From Anthopleura xanthogrammica (lineage: Eukaryota > Cnidaria > Anthozoa > Actiniaria > Actiniidae): a stretch of DNA of 64,000 bases. Shown here in pieces: positions 24,037 to 38,410 of this stretch (within the stretch, counting starts at the first letter, position 1; every line of letters starts with the position of its first letter). Where the stretch lies: contig OZ025211.1 in NCBI GenBank assembly GCA_964019055.1, positions 865,135 to 929,134 on the forward strand, read 5' to 3'. The position numbers were made by a program, and so were the translations under genes. The notes under the pieces are model-generated. The model worked only from the letters and a program-made list of their open reading frames with translations. It ran no database searches and had not been told where the DNA came from.

Positions 24037-25787
24037 AACTAAACTCCTCCACAATACAAAGTTTCTTGAAATTTTTCTTGTATTTTTTCGCTTAAGGCGA
24101 AAAAAATAAAATAAATGGTTTTGTCCTATTGACATTAAAATGTAAATATCATGATTGAGAAGGGTTTTTTGAACCACGCTCCAAGGTCAGGCCGTGAAAC
24201 TAGTATACTCTGATGATCAATTGGTTTTTATTTGCGCGATGATTTTTGGCAAACTCACCTTGAATAAGGTGATATTGAATAGCGCTTATAGTTCAAGAAA
24301 AGGAGCATTTAATGTTATGCGATAGTTTAGGAAAACGTGGTGTTAATTCTGGATTAAAGTAAAAGTGGTAGTTCTTAGTTGCCATGGTAATCAGAGCATG
24401 AATCCTTCCTTTCAGGGCAGGGACGGTTTATCTTACGAAAATATGTGAGAAAACTCAATGATTATCACCTCATGCATGAAATTACAAGTGAAAACCGCTC
24501 GTTATAAGTAAACGCAAGCTAAGAAAGGAAACTTTCCAATCCTTTCGATTCCCGGAACTATTCCGACACGCTTCCAGCACGCTTCCGACTCCGATTCTGT
24601 CGCAAGAATACTGAAGTGAACTTTGTCCAACCCTAAATTTCTTTTTAATTCCGTTTAGCAAGCCTTCCCGTCCATTCTGTTTCCATTAATGGCTGGGTAG
24701 ATAATCCTGCGTGAGGAAATACGCTCTCATTTCTGGATACTCAGTATTTTCTGGTCAATAAGATGATATATTTATTAAAAAATTATGATTTAAGGATACT
24801 GAAAATTCTGACAATATTTGCCTAGCAAAGATTTGGAACATGCATGACGAAGGAAATGATTAAGCAGATCTAAGCACGTAGATTTGTCAGTTTTCATAAT
24901 TGATAAAACAAGAATAATCCTGTAATTCTTTGGTCAGATGAGAGCTGAGCTCATAAAACTGCCCCAGGGACGGGAAGTTGGAGATCTATTGCTTTTTGAA
25001 TTTCAGATTTGAATTTTGAAAAGCTCAAAAAAATCAATTCAATTCACGGTTTTCATCAAATCTCTACGTGAAAGACAAATTTTCGCTCTAAAGGACAAAT
25101 GTGTTTCAATTCGTTCTAGAATGATAAAAGTCACTCTCATATTTTGTCATTTTCAAGTGCTCTTCCATTTCAATTTTTCAAACTAAACATTCTTCAAAAT
25201 AAAAGTTAAGCTTTGCTTAAACTTTATATACAACTGTTTTTCTCTCTCAGTTGTTAATGTTCCTTCCACCAAACCTATTTCATTGGTTTGGTTATTTCTT
25301 TCCCTCGCCCCTCTTTTTTCTTTGTCTTGAGTTTCCATTCTTTCTTTTTCCTCCCCTCTCTTCCAGGATGTTCGTTTGTTTCAATCATCGATCCATCTAT
25401 GTATTCCTTCTTATTTATTTACATAACTTTATCCATAACATTTATCTAAAATTAATTAAAGTGGTGCTTAAGTTGTCATGGAAGGGGATAGCACAACAGA
25501 GATGGGCTCCAAATTAAGTGCACCTGACCCTAACGAAATATTATGAAAAAAATTGGGGCCTAATAATAAAGTAACTATAGGAAGAGAAAAGGAAAAATTC
25601 CAAATAATGAGGACTTACAGACTTGTATAAATAATCTCTTGTAATTTAAATACAAATGAATGCATATAAAGTTTTGTATTGTGAAGAAAAAAAAGAAAAA
25701 CAAGAGAGTATAATGCATGAGTAATATATCTATGACAATAAGTATAGTAGTTATAAATTTTAGGGAGTTTAAAATAAGAATGTCATA

Positions 25788-26010
25788 TACAGTGAAAATC
25801 GAAAGACCGTGGGCACCCAGAAATATTTCAGAAATCGTGTATCGCTCGTTGAACAATCTGAAACAACTCTCAACAACTGCAAGAAATTCGACTGATTTGT
25901 AGTCAGATAAACTTCTCGTAGTTAGAGAGTCGTTTCATCTTGTTCAACGAGCGATAAACGATTTCTGAAATATTTCTGGGTGCCCACGGTTTTTTCGATT
26001 CGCACTGTAA
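25788..26010. mobile_element. MITE-like element with about 80-bp inverted ends
   Basis: The left arm starts ACAGTGAAAATCGAAAGACC and contains CCGTGGGCACCCAGAAATAT. The right arm is its inverted copy, ending in TTCGATTCGCACTGTA. About 60 bases separate the arms. No coding capacity. Confidence 0.65.
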
Positions 26011-26420
26011 CAGTCCATAGGGTTCATTCAGTGTTATAGTGGCTGTTCTTCAAAGCCGACACAGATTCGTTATGAGATTAAAAGCAACAAAGTTTTTTTT
26101 AGAGAAGATATCACGGTCTTCTCTAACTAAGAACGTCAACCGCGACAGAAGGTTTTCATTCCTAGGATTTTTCAGGTTTTTTAGTTGTTGTAGGAACTAA
26201 GTTTTTCTCGGATCGGCTGGAAAAATCGATCGATTTGATATGTTGGAAATATGTTGGAAGAATAGTTGGAAGACAGTCCTCCAACCTTATGGATATTTCA
26301 ATGCTATATGGGAATACATTGGAAGTCTCCACTTCCAACATATTTTCGTCATTTGGAGCGTGCACGATCATTTCCAGTGGTCGCTAGTTCGAGCCCTGCT
26401 GACGACACGAGAATTGAGCC

Positions 26421-26702
26421 GGGGTGGGGGGGGGGGGGGTATTCCCTATACGGGGATGCTCCGCCCGAAAGGGGTACTTTTTTCAGGCTGCACGTATAGC
26501 AAAGGGGTGGAAATTTGTGAGTTTTGGTATAAAAAGGGGTAGAATTTCTTCAAAGATATATGAAAGGGGTACCTTTTCAGGGAAAAGGGTATATAAAAGG
26601 GGTACTTTTTCGCTGAAATTTGGTATAGAAAAGGGTAAGGGGTCGAGAGTCCGGGCGGAGCATCCCCGTATGAAACGACCCTAAGTACCCCCCCCCCCCG
26701 GA
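26421..26702. mobile_element. Poly-G/poly-C bounded TIR element, copy 1
   Basis: Inverted ends ATACGGGGATGCTCCGCCCG and CGGGCGGAGCATCCCCGTAT lie just inside a poly-G run on the left and a poly-C run on the right. The interior is a series of AAAGGGGTA-type motifs. A second, reverse-oriented relative lies at 53429-53719 in a MEST intron. Confidence 0.7.
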
Positions 26703-26789
26703 ATTGAGTTTGTTTGTTTGATGTATTGTCCTCTCCAACCTCGGATTTCCTCCCTTCATAAAAAATCAACATGTGCTAAAAAAGTAAAC

Positions 26790-28240
26790 GTAGTGGTAGT
26801 GGTAGTGGTAGTGGTAGTGGTAGTGGTAGTGGTAGTGGTAGTGGTAGTGGTAGTGGTAGTGGTAGTGGTAGTGGTAGTGGTAGTGGTAGTGGTAGTGGTA
26901 GTGGTAGTGGTAGTGGTAGTGGTAGTGGTAGTGGTAGTGGTAGTGGTAGTGGTAGTGGTAGTGGTAGTGGTAGTGGTAGTGGTAGTGGTAGTGGTAGTGG
27001 TAGTGGTAGTGGTAGTGGTAGTGGTAGTGGTAGTGGTAGTGGTAGTGGTAGTGGTAGTGGTAGTGGTAGTGGTAGTGGTAGTGGTAGTGGTAGTGGTAGT
27101 GGTAGTGGTAGTGGTAGTGGTAGTGGTAGTGGTAGTGGTAGTGGTAGTGGTAGTGGTAGTGGTAGTGGTAGTGGTAGTGGTAGTGGTAGTGGTAGTGGTA
27201 GTGGTAGTGGTAGTGGTAGTGGTAGTGGTAGTGGTAGTGGTAGTGGTAGTGGTAGTGGTAGTGGTAGTGGTAGTGGTAGTGGTAGTGGTAGTGGTAGTGG
27301 TAGTGGTAGTGGTAGTGGTAGTGGTAGTGGTAGTGGTAGTGGTAGTGGTAGTGGTAGTGGTAGTGGTAGTGGTAGTGGTAGTGGTAGTGGTAGTGGTAGT
27401 GGTAGTGGTAGTGGTAGTGGTAGTGGTAGTGGTAGTGGTAGTGGTAGTGGTAGTGGTAGTGGTAGTGGTAGTGGTAGTGGTAGTGGTAGTGGTAGTGGTA
27501 GTGGTAGTGGTAGTGGTAGTGGTAGTGGTAGTGGTAGTGGTAGTGGTAGTGGTAGTGGTAGTGGTAGTGGTAGTGGTAGTGGTAGTGGTAGTGGTAGTGG
27601 TAGTGGTAGTGGTAGTGGTAGTGGTAGTGGTAGTGGTAGTGGTAGTGGTAGTGGTAGTGGTAGTGGTAGTGGTAGTGGTAGTGGTAGTGGTAGTGGTAGT
27701 GGTAGTGGTAGTGGTAGTGGTAGTGGTAGTGGTAGTGGTAGTGGTAGTGGTAGTGGTAGTGGTAGTGGTAGTGGTAGTGGTAGTGGTAGTGGTAGTGGTA
27801 GTGGTAGTGGTAGTGGTAGTGGTAGTGGTAGTGGTAGTGGTAGTGGTAGTGGTAGTGGTAGTGGTAGTGGTAGTGGTAGTGGTAGTGGTAGTGGTAGTGG
27901 TAGTGGTAGTGGTAGTGGTAGTGGTAGTGGTAGTGGTAGTGGTAGTGGTAGTGGTAGTGGTAGTGGTAGTGGTAGTGGTAGTGGTAGTGGTAGTGGTAGT
28001 GGTAGTGGTAGTGGTAGTGGTAGTGGTAGTGGTAGTGGTAGTGGTAGTGGTAGTGGTAGTGGTAGTGGTAGTGGTAGTGGTAGTGGTAGTGGTAGTGGTA
28101 GTGGTAGTGGTAGTGGTAGTGGTAGTGGTAGTGGTAGTGGTAGTGGTAGTGGTAGTGGTAGTGGTAGTGGTAGTGGTAGTGGTAGTGGTAGTGGTAGTGG
28201 TAGTGGTAGTGGTAGTGGTAGTGGTAGTGGTAGTGGTAGT
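26790..28240. repeat. Perfect GTAGTG hexanucleotide satellite, about 1.45 kb
   Basis: An uninterrupted tandem array of the hexamer GTAGTG (about 242 units), with no visible substitution. It produces poly-valine and Tyr-His reading frames that are not proteins. GG pairs every six bases could form two-tier G-quadruplexes on the plus strand. Its true length may differ from the assembly. Confidence 0.98.
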
Positions 28241-28261
28241 TTAACTGTCGCAAAATGTCAG

Positions 28262-29900
28262 CAGATCTTACATCATAGCCCTGACAGGTTATGATGCGTG
28301 CAGCTCTGCATATAAACGAGGTCTAGTATAGTCGAGACAATAGGAATGTCGTTAATGTATATTATAAACAATAGCGGTCCTAATATTGATCCTTGTGGAA
28401 CACCACAAGATATAGGTTTAGGCTCAGAAATTGAGTTTTCAACTACACAACATTGCATTCTCTCGCGTATATATGATTTAAAAAATTCTAGACTTATTCC
28501 ATTAATTCCATCGTATTGCAGTTTGGAAATTAAGATTTGATGTGATACGGTATCGAATGCTTTAGCTAAGTCCAAAGCAACTACTAGATTAGTCAAGCCT
28601 TTATCCATATTAGCATACCACTCATTAGTATAGCTTCTAGCAAAGCAGTGAGAGTGGAATGCAGAGGACGAAAGCCTGACTGATATTTAGTAAACAAATC
28701 ATGAACAGCAAAATAGTGATATAGTTGGTTAAACACTGCCCTCTCACATAATTTTGATAAAATAGGCAGAATAGAGATAGGCCTATAATTACTTGGATCG
28801 TCTCGATCATTAGCTTTGAAGAGAGGAATAACTTTTGCTGTCTTCCAACCTGATGGAAAAATCCCTAATGAAAGGGATTTATTTACAATATTAGCTAGGG
28901 AGGCAGCAATAACTGGTGCCGCTTCTTTAAGCAGGCGACAAGATATATTATCTAAACCCGTCGCCTTGTCTACCGACATCTTATTCAAGAACTCAACTAC
29001 GAAATCAATAAAAATTGACTGAAAAAAAACAAATTGAAATTTTACTGGTTGTAGGAAAGCGCTGAAATCCATAGAACCGTCCTCAAATTTAGAAGTCATA
29101 TCAGCACCGATGCTAGAAAAATAGCAATTCAGTTTTTCAGCAATTTCAGTAGGGTTTGTAAATGTACTATTTTCAAACTCTCTCCCTTATAGAATTACTT
29201 TTAGTCTTTGTTCGGCCACTGACATTATTTATGGTTCTCCATAAAGCTTTAGGATTATCGCGATTTTTTTCTATATGGGAGTGATAATAGGAAGCTTTAG
29301 CTTTTTTAATTTCGTTATTTACCAAATTTCTAAATTCCTTATATTCACTCCATACCTGTGAACTTTAGTTTTAGTAACTTGGTTTTTCAAATAATCCCTA
29401 TGAGTAATCATTTGTCTAATGTCGCAGGCAAGCCAAGGTAATTGGTTGTTTCGTACCCTACGAGTTTTAGTAGGCGCCTGCTCATCTGCTGTTTCAAGGA
29501 AACGTTTTTCCCTAATAACTAACATTTCGCTTGGATCCTTCAAATTATGTCTGACCAATCGACTGAACTTAAGATTGTTCTAAAATTGTGAGGATTAAAG
29601 TTTTTGAAACACCTATAGGTGACATATTTGTGCTTGTTATTGGATGGAACTGCAAATTTCCTTATAGCATACACAAGACTATGATCACTTATTCCCAAGT
29701 GACAAACACCTGAAGTGACTATTCGACTTGGTTCGTTCGTAAAGATGACATCTATAAGCGTACTTGTAGTTTGTGTTATCCTTGTAGGCTCATTTATGAG
29801 CTGATTGATTTGGTAGGTGTCACAAATCGACTGTATAAGTAGTAAATTAGAATCATGAAGATTAGATAATATATAGATTTAGGCACTGCCTAAAAGCGGA
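28262..29900 (-). mobile_element. Truncated non-LTR retrotransposon (CR1/L2-like LINE)
   Basis: Read on the minus strand, upstream to downstream. First the end of an endonuclease domain (about 29830-29530: NQLINEPTRITQTTSTLIDV, GISDHSLVYA). Then a linker (PWLACDIRQMITHRDYLKNQ), and reverse transcriptase motifs over about 29060-28290 (NKMSVDKATGLDNISCRLLK, ANDRDDPSNYRPISILPILS, ALDLAKAFDTVSH, CGVPQGSILGPLLFIIYIND). Stops and frame changes interrupt it, and it ends before the catalytic FADD box, next to the hexanucleotide satellite. It is a dead fragment. The clade is a judgement from motif style. Confidence 0.88.
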
Positions 29901-31757
29901 GCTCCCATAAATAGTATATTTAGTGCTAAAAACGTGACAATTGTGTGACGCGGCATAACGCTGGTTATAGCGTTACCACTTCGTTTGATTTTACCAGAAT
30001 CCAGGAGGAAAAACTAAAAGAAAAACCATTATTTTAAGCCTTCAAAAGCATTAGAAAACTTTTCAATTCGAACAAAAATAATTATAGATTGTAGAACATA
30101 TGAATACATGTATAGAACAAAGGATTTTATTCAGCAAATCTTAGTAATCAAAGTTGTAAGTTTTTTAGGTAGAAAGTGAACTACACTGAAAATTGTCGAA
30201 AAATATTACTGATAAGCTTAAGCTTACATTCACTTGAACTTCACATGTAAAAAGAGACATATTCATTAATGCAAGATAATAATTTTCTTTGTTAGTAAGT
30301 TGGTCTTTGAAAAGTTTTTTTTTCAGATTTATTCTTAACTTTATTATCGAGCGAAATATCTTACAAAAACATAAGCTTATCCATAAAAAAAAACAAGCTC
30401 ATCATTTTTGCGATTGTGTAATAGTAATAGCTGGAAAAGCCCGATAAATAGCAAATGTTTGGTGTGATATGTATTCCTTTTTCATATTTCATTCAACATT
30501 AAAATAAATTATCTATAAAAATGTCAAAATATTCATATGATTATGAAACTGGAATCTTGTTTTGACTTCGCGTGAGGCTCGCTGGCCGTCAAATATATTT
30601 TTTCAAAGAACCAAGTCTTTTTACTAAGTCTTAGCCTTTTTTCTTGAAATGGGATCAAAAACAAAAAATCAAAGCTTCAAATATCACTTTTTTGGTTCAC
30701 AAGTAATGAAGAAAAAGATGATAAAAATCTAGAATGCAGTAAAAACGACAAACTATCCAAGTTTTTCTGACAATGTTTGCCGAACCAACGTCCTTGGCTT
30801 GTCTGAGAGTTTCTCCAGCTAGTTTACACATTTCTTGTCGATTTTTTACGAAATATTAGTTAAAATTAATGAATTTACCTTCTATGAAGTGTTTTCTACG
30901 GAACTGAAATATCATTCTTGCAGTATAATCAGGTTTTTCTGGTCTACAGGCCACTTTTTCTCTCACTTTTTCAGTCACGAAACTTCATCGTAAGATTAAG
31001 AATCTTCCCTCGCTAAATCTCCTTTAGCAAGTCGCTAAAGTCGAAAATTTGTTTTTGTTCACTTTAAGACAGACATGACTTCGATTAAACGTACTTTTCA
31101 CATTGCAAAAATAAGAAAAAATACTTCTTGATCCATCTTTGACTACATTATTGCAATTTTTCTGTGCATTTGTGAGTAAGCAAAGCGCGCGGGAACCCTG
31201 TGCAAAGTGGTGCACTGACGGACGTATGTATGTATGTACGTACGTATGTATGTATGTATGGACAAGGTGATGACGTAATCAAGCCATGAAAAATCAACTC
31301 GATAGACCGAATCCATAACTCAGGCCCCGTATAAATACTAGTTATACAATGGTTTCGAGTGGCATACCGTGGAATATCCCACGAGTCACTTGTAGTTTCT
31401 AGTATACACACGAGCCTTTAGGCGAGTGTGTGTACAGAGAAAATACAAGTGACGAGTGGGATATCCATGGTATGCCACGAGAAACCATTGTATAACCATT
31501 TTATCCCACACCATAGAAAATACAAATGCGTAAATTCAACACGCATTGCTTGATGGGAAGGAAGAGTGAAATACCGACGAATATACAACTGCTTTCCTGC
31601 TTTCTGATTGGCTGTATTTTCTATGGTGTGGGATAAAATACCATACCATTTTTTCTTAAGTATGGTGCTCCGCTCGCGCGGGCCTTCGGCCCGCGCGGGA
31701 GCTCCGCTAAAAGTTACAATTTAGGTCACCCATCAGAAGTAATTCCTTAGATTCCAA
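29901..31757. other. AT-rich repeat-derived stretch between LINE and block B
   Basis: No gene. Short inverted motifs bound it: AGCGGAGCTCCC near 29895 and GGGAGCTCCGCT near 31696, so it may be one transposon-derived unit of about 1.8 kb. A perfect GC-rich hairpin (GCGCGGGCC, TTC loop, GGCCCGCGC) lies at about 31675-31695, and a GTAT microsatellite at about 31222-31262. Confidence 0.5.
31338..31641. mobile_element. Dispersed inverted-repeat element, copy 1
   Basis: About 300 bases containing an internal hairpin (AATGGTTTC / GAAACCATT arms) and a second inverted pair around TATCCCACACCATAGAAAAT. A close relative lies in opposite orientation at 36326-36600. Confidence 0.7.
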
Positions 31758-32408
31758 GAATGGATAGGAAGGAAAGAAAAAAAGAAAGAAAGAAAGAAAG
31801 AACAAAAAAGAAAAAAAAAGATTCCTCCCCAACCTCCAAAGCCCAACCACCCCCCTCCCCTCCGTAAAAAAGCAGATGAGTACAACACACAAACTTCATC
31901 ATGCTAGAGTTTTGATTTTTTAATGCCATTTTACTCCCCGTTACATTCACTTTTCTTTTAACATCTACGATATTTTGCAGTTATTTATTAGTCCCATTAA
32001 ATACCTGTGTTCCAGCCTGCGTAACGGTAGGGAATGAAGGGATAAAATAGGAAACCAGGCTTGAGGATGGTAAGAAAGGTTAAGAAAGGAGGGGGAAAAT
32101 CTGTATAGGAAAACCTTGGTCTAAAGACTAAACTGAAGCAATTGAAGGAAAAATAATAAATGATGGTTCACGATGGAAAAATTATTTCAAAGAAAGATGG
32201 TGACGGAACCAGGGCTGAGGATTTAGACAAGCATGAAGATGGGACGGAGATGAGCGTGGCCAATGAATGGGATAGCAAGGAATATGAAACACGGGACTAA
32301 AAGGATTGATTAATTGGGCCAGAGGATGGGGACTCCAGATTATCCAAATAAGTGTGAATTACTTCTACTTAGTTCCCTTAACGATTATAGTCTTAAATGC
32401 CGTGTAGA

Positions 32409-34332
<1,924 letters not shown>

Positions 34333-35878
34333 GTTGCTGAGTAGAAAGAGGTTCTTCTCTCACCAACAGCTGAGAAGAATGGTTGTGAGGATCATATGGA
34401 CAGTCTATTATGAACAACTAAACTCCTCCACAATACAAAGTTTCTTGAAATTTTTCCTGTAGTTTTCGCTTAAGGCGTAAGAAATAAGATAAATCTCGAA
34501 TATATAAAAATGTCCCATTGACACTGAAATGTAAATAACATTGAGATGTTTTTTTAACCTCGCTCCCAAGTCAGAATGCCTGCAAAACTCGAGCACTCCG
34601 ATTAATTTGCGTGATAATTTTTGGCAACCCCGCCTTCATTAATATCGAATAGCGTTTAGAGTTAGAAAAAGGAGCATTTCATTTTGTTTAATAATTGAAG
34701 AAAAAGTGATATTAATTCTGGATTAACGTAAAAGTGGTAATTCCCAGTTGCCATGGTAATCAGAGATGCTGAGCATGAATCATTCCTACAGCAGGCCAGA
34801 CACGGTTTATCTTAACAAATATACGTGACAAAGAATATGCAGATTTGTTAGTCCTATTATTAATAAAACGTGAAAAATCCTGTAATTCTCACTGCCAGTT
34901 GAAAGCGGGTTTCTGCCCCCCGGGAAGTTAGAGATCATTGCTTTTTTGAATAAAACGATCTTTTGAATTTAAACAAATTCGAGTTTCGAAAAACTCAAAA
35001 AAATTTATTCCCCCCCCCCCCCCCCCATCAAATCACTACATGACATACGAATACTCAAATATAATCGATCTATAATCGATCTACCAAAATGATGAAAACC
35101 TGTTTATCTTATTTTTTTTTTAATTTTCAACTGCTCTTGCATTTTATTTTCCAAAACACAAGTTAAGCTTTGCTTATATACAACTCTTTGTTCTTCTCTC
35201 TTGTTCATTGTTCCATTGATAAACCAACCCTTTTCATTTGCTTGTTTATTTTTTTTATTTCTTTCGCTCCTCTTTTTTCTTTTCTTCCGAGTTTCCATCC
35301 TTTCTTCTAAATTTTTCTCTCTCTTGTTTGTTTGTTCCAATCATCAGTTCAACAGTTCTATATTTCCACAATTGATTTACAAACATTTATATATTATATA
35401 AATATATAATTAATTGTCTACTAATTAAATGTGTAGAGGATGCAAGAGAATAACCTCAAAAAAAAAAAAAAAAAAAAAAAAACACTACATAAGATGGAGG
35501 GTTGAGTAAGATTTTACTTAATTACTAATTATGTATAAAAGGTGTATAAACAATCAATTTCAGTTAAAGAAATGGGTTAATGATTTGTACCAAGAGGCTA
35601 TAGTGCTGTTATGGTCTCTTGGTTATGAAAACATACAAAAGTTATTGTTGAAAAAAGAATTCATTGAACTAAATTATTGATACATCATTTGTCTCTGTTA
35701 ACCTATTTTTTGTATTTTTTTAAAACCTTAGTTGAACAGCTATTTCTTATCTCAATAGGTATAGACCTTTTTCAAAAACGAGTGAAAAACCAATACCAGC
35801 ACTAGGAAGAGCGCCTTTACTTCAGTAACCCTACGAAGATTCATTATGTCAGATGTAATATCGGCTGAGAAAATTTTG

Positions 35879-35975
35879 TTTTTGAAAATCGACAAATTTA
35901 CAGACGTTTGTATGGTTGGGGTATACGCTACACATCCAGCCATACAAACGTCTGTAAATTTGTCGATTTTCAAAA
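35879..35975. repeat. Near-perfect short hairpin
   Basis: Inverted arms of about 38 bases (TTTGAAAATCGACAAATTTA and its complement) surround a loop of about 20 bases. No ORF. Possibly the remnant of a small foldback element. Confidence 0.7.
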
Positions 35976-36325
35976 AAATCATTGCGAAAGAAGCCGCAGA
36001 TCGTCCTTCACATTAGCGCACAAAAGTTGCCAAAATAAACAGCCTGCTCTAACAAATAAAAAGTTGAATATTTGCTGGAATCGTTCAGATAGTTTGATTC
36101 TTGGCCGAGACAAAAAGGAGTGCGGGCTCAAGAATGCTTGGCGGCTAAATTTCGCTTTGTACTGCACATTACTGCGCATGCACGAACATAAAGTGCAGGC
36201 CTGGAACCTAGTCAAAGTTGGTGCTCGTGTCAAGCTAACTGTGAAGCATTTAAACACCATTTCTTCTAAAATTAAGATTCCATTATTTAGTTTTACTCAT
36301 ACTGTTGAACAGTTAGATAAATTCA

Positions 36326-36600
36326 TTTATCCCACAGCATAGAAAATACAGCCAATCAGAATGCATATGCGAATTTATATCCGTCGGTATTTCACTCTTC
36401 CTTCCCATCATGCACTGCGCGTTAAATCTACGCATTTGTATTTTCTATGGTGTGGGATAAAATGGTTATACAATGGTTTCTCGTGGTATACCATGGATAT
36501 CCCACTCGTCACTTGCCTAAAGGCTCGTGTGTATACTAGAAACTACAAGTGACTTGTGGGAAATTCCACGTTATGCCACTTGAAACCACTGTATAACTAA
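36326..36600. mobile_element. Dispersed inverted-repeat element, copy 2
   Basis: Reverse-oriented relative of 31338-31641, sharing CATAGAAAATACAGCCAATC, the TATGGTGTGGGATAAAATGG end and the hairpin with GAAACCA arms. Confidence 0.7.
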
Positions 36601-36754
36601 GTATGTTTTAGCTAACTATGTATGTGAGTCACCTTACTAGTAAATAGTAAAAACGCACCAAAGTAGCGTAAGTAACCCTACAAACGCTAGGGAAGCTAAT
36701 AATATTTGTAAAGCACACACATAGCTGCACCCCCAGTTCTAAGAAACCCTTTAC

Positions 36755-36994
36755 TACGCTTCTCAGTCGAGCTTGGAACGACCGAAGTTTTGTCGTTGAA
36801 AAGTGCATGTTGTCAGGGGCAACGTCAAAAGTATTCAATAGGAATCAAGCATGATACTGTCGTCACCACGGTGGCAATTAAGCTCGTGATTTTCCCCCAC
36901 ACTATACGGTTCAATACTTTTGACGTTGCCCCTGACAACATGCACTTTTCAACGACAAAACTTCGGTCGTTCCAAGCTCAACTGAGAAGCGTAG
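36755..36994. repeat. Long inverted repeat, about 84-bp arms
   Basis: The left arm (36755-36839) and right arm (36912-36994) are inverted copies with only a few mismatches, sharing GTCGTTGAAAAGTGCATGTT and its complement. The spacer is about 72 bases. A transcript here would form a long double-stranded stem. Confidence 0.75.
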
Positions 36995-38410
36995 CACTTA
37001 TGTTACGTTATCTACATATAGCTTTCCCTACCTTATATATAAGCTTCTCATCAGGCTTAACATTTTTGCTCAATATTTTTCCATATTTCTACTTAGTATA
37101 AATATACCTTTTGTAATTTTCCTTAATTCTGTCGTCAAAAATTGTTAATATAAAAAGGCTGGAGGTCAATTAGAAAACATATTGTTAATTTGACCTCCAG
37201 GCTCAAACAAAAATACTAATTTCTATTATAAGTTATCCTTTCCACTTAGTACTATGTAATATAGATAGAAATTAGTATAACATTTTATTTTTCTTCTTCA
37301 ATGTATTAATTATTATAATGTAAAATTGTTAAAAGATGTTAGAAAAAATATATGAGTAAAATAAAATCAATCAATCAATATAGGTGACGTAACTTATTAA
37401 ACGCGAAAAGAGAGCGACTTCATTCTGTACTAACTAAAGTTGTGGCCACTGTAAACTTCTCTTGCGGAAAATATCACCAACATGATCTGCATAGAATTAC
37501 AAAAATGTTACGTTATACAAAAATGTTACGTTACCTTAATACTAAGAAAAAGAGAGCTGATAAATAGGCAAACCCGGAAAAAACCCTCGAAGCGAAGCAC
37601 AGACTGTCGTTAAATGATAATTAAAATATTTACTGTAATGAGCAACTGAGGTGAAACGAAAAGGCGGGACAGTACAACTGTGCAAGCAAGGTAATTATTT
37701 TCCCAAAAAATACCAAAATTAAAAAATTTATACTTTATGACTAGAGGTGTTACTAGTTTGAGGCTCCGTTGGAATGTTATTTTGAATACAAGTGAATAAG
37801 AAGGAAAAAAAACCGTGTACGTTAGTCCTTTGTCAGAGTAAAAAAATAGCAAAGAAAAAAGGTAAAAAAAGTAAAAATAAAACTTCTATAATCCTACAAT
37901 ACACTACTCTCCCTATTACAAGAACAAACGGTAAGAGCTTTCAAGTGCTTTTATTTTTGTATTACGCTTTTATTTTTTCTTGCATCGCAACGAGAAAGGA
38001 AATACTTGTGAAAAGGAAATGATATCATTGGATAAACTTTAAAATATTCAAAGAACTCTTGGATAATCAAATTGAATAAGCAAGTGTGAAAATCTTACAC
38101 TAATATGACAGCTTCTTGCAGCCTATTGTTTCGTAAAGCCGTTCTAAACCCGCTCGTGTGAACTCTATCGTTTATAGATTTCATTTAAATAATTAGCATA
38201 TGGTAATGATACTTGAAATGATAAACTAGTATCAAAAGCCAGGTAAAAAAACAATTTTCTTTTGTGTAGTATTATTCGCTTTTGTTTGCTACCCGTGAAT
38301 AAAAATGTTAACACTCAAATTTAAAATTCTGATCACGACTTGTGATTGGTCGGTGAAAAATGAAAGTGGTTTTTGATTGGCCATTCTATAATGGGACACA
38401 TGAGTCGCGA

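Larger units (their letters stand above)
21160..25510. repeat. Segmental duplication block A (lysozyme fusion gene)
   Basis: The block matches 31800-35450 in the same orientation with scattered indels. Shared landmarks are GATTCCTC near the left edge, the gene's three coding exons, the promoter, GTTGCCATGGTAATCAGAG upstream, and AGTTAAGCTTTGCTTA near the right end. Each copy has its own trinucleotide tract in intron 2. Confidence 0.85.
25511..26789. other. Repeat-rich spacer right of block A
   Basis: No gene. It holds the two terminal-inverted-repeat elements listed separately (25788-26010 and 26421-26702), with short unique AT-rich stretches between and around them. Confidence 0.6.
35451..38400. 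other. Intergenic, foldback-rich
   Basis: No gene recognised. It contains a poly-A run (about 35460-35482) and the elements listed at 35879-35975, 36326-36600 and 36755-36994. At about 37150-37200 there is a short GGAGGTCAA hairpin followed by AT-rich sequence. Confidence 0.55.

Noticed and set aside
23181..24095. 304-codon plus-strand ORF, arginine-rich, over exon 1 of lysozyme copy A
   Set aside because: It is the complement of the 33-bp repeat, which happens to be open in several frames on both strands. It lacks a sensible start region and a plausible fold, and the minus-strand frame has the signal peptide and splices to the lysozyme exons.
21790..24095. Bacterial contamination as the source of the lysozyme domain
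   Set aside because: The domain is interrupted by GT-AG introns at the same positions in two copies and is embedded among animal genes and repeats.
26718..28244. 500-residue poly-valine and Tyr-His repeat ORFs
   Set aside because: Produced by the GTAGTG satellite; no gene structure.
37792..38022. Lysine-rich 76-codon ORF
   Set aside because: AT-rich, no homology visible, no splice or promoter context.
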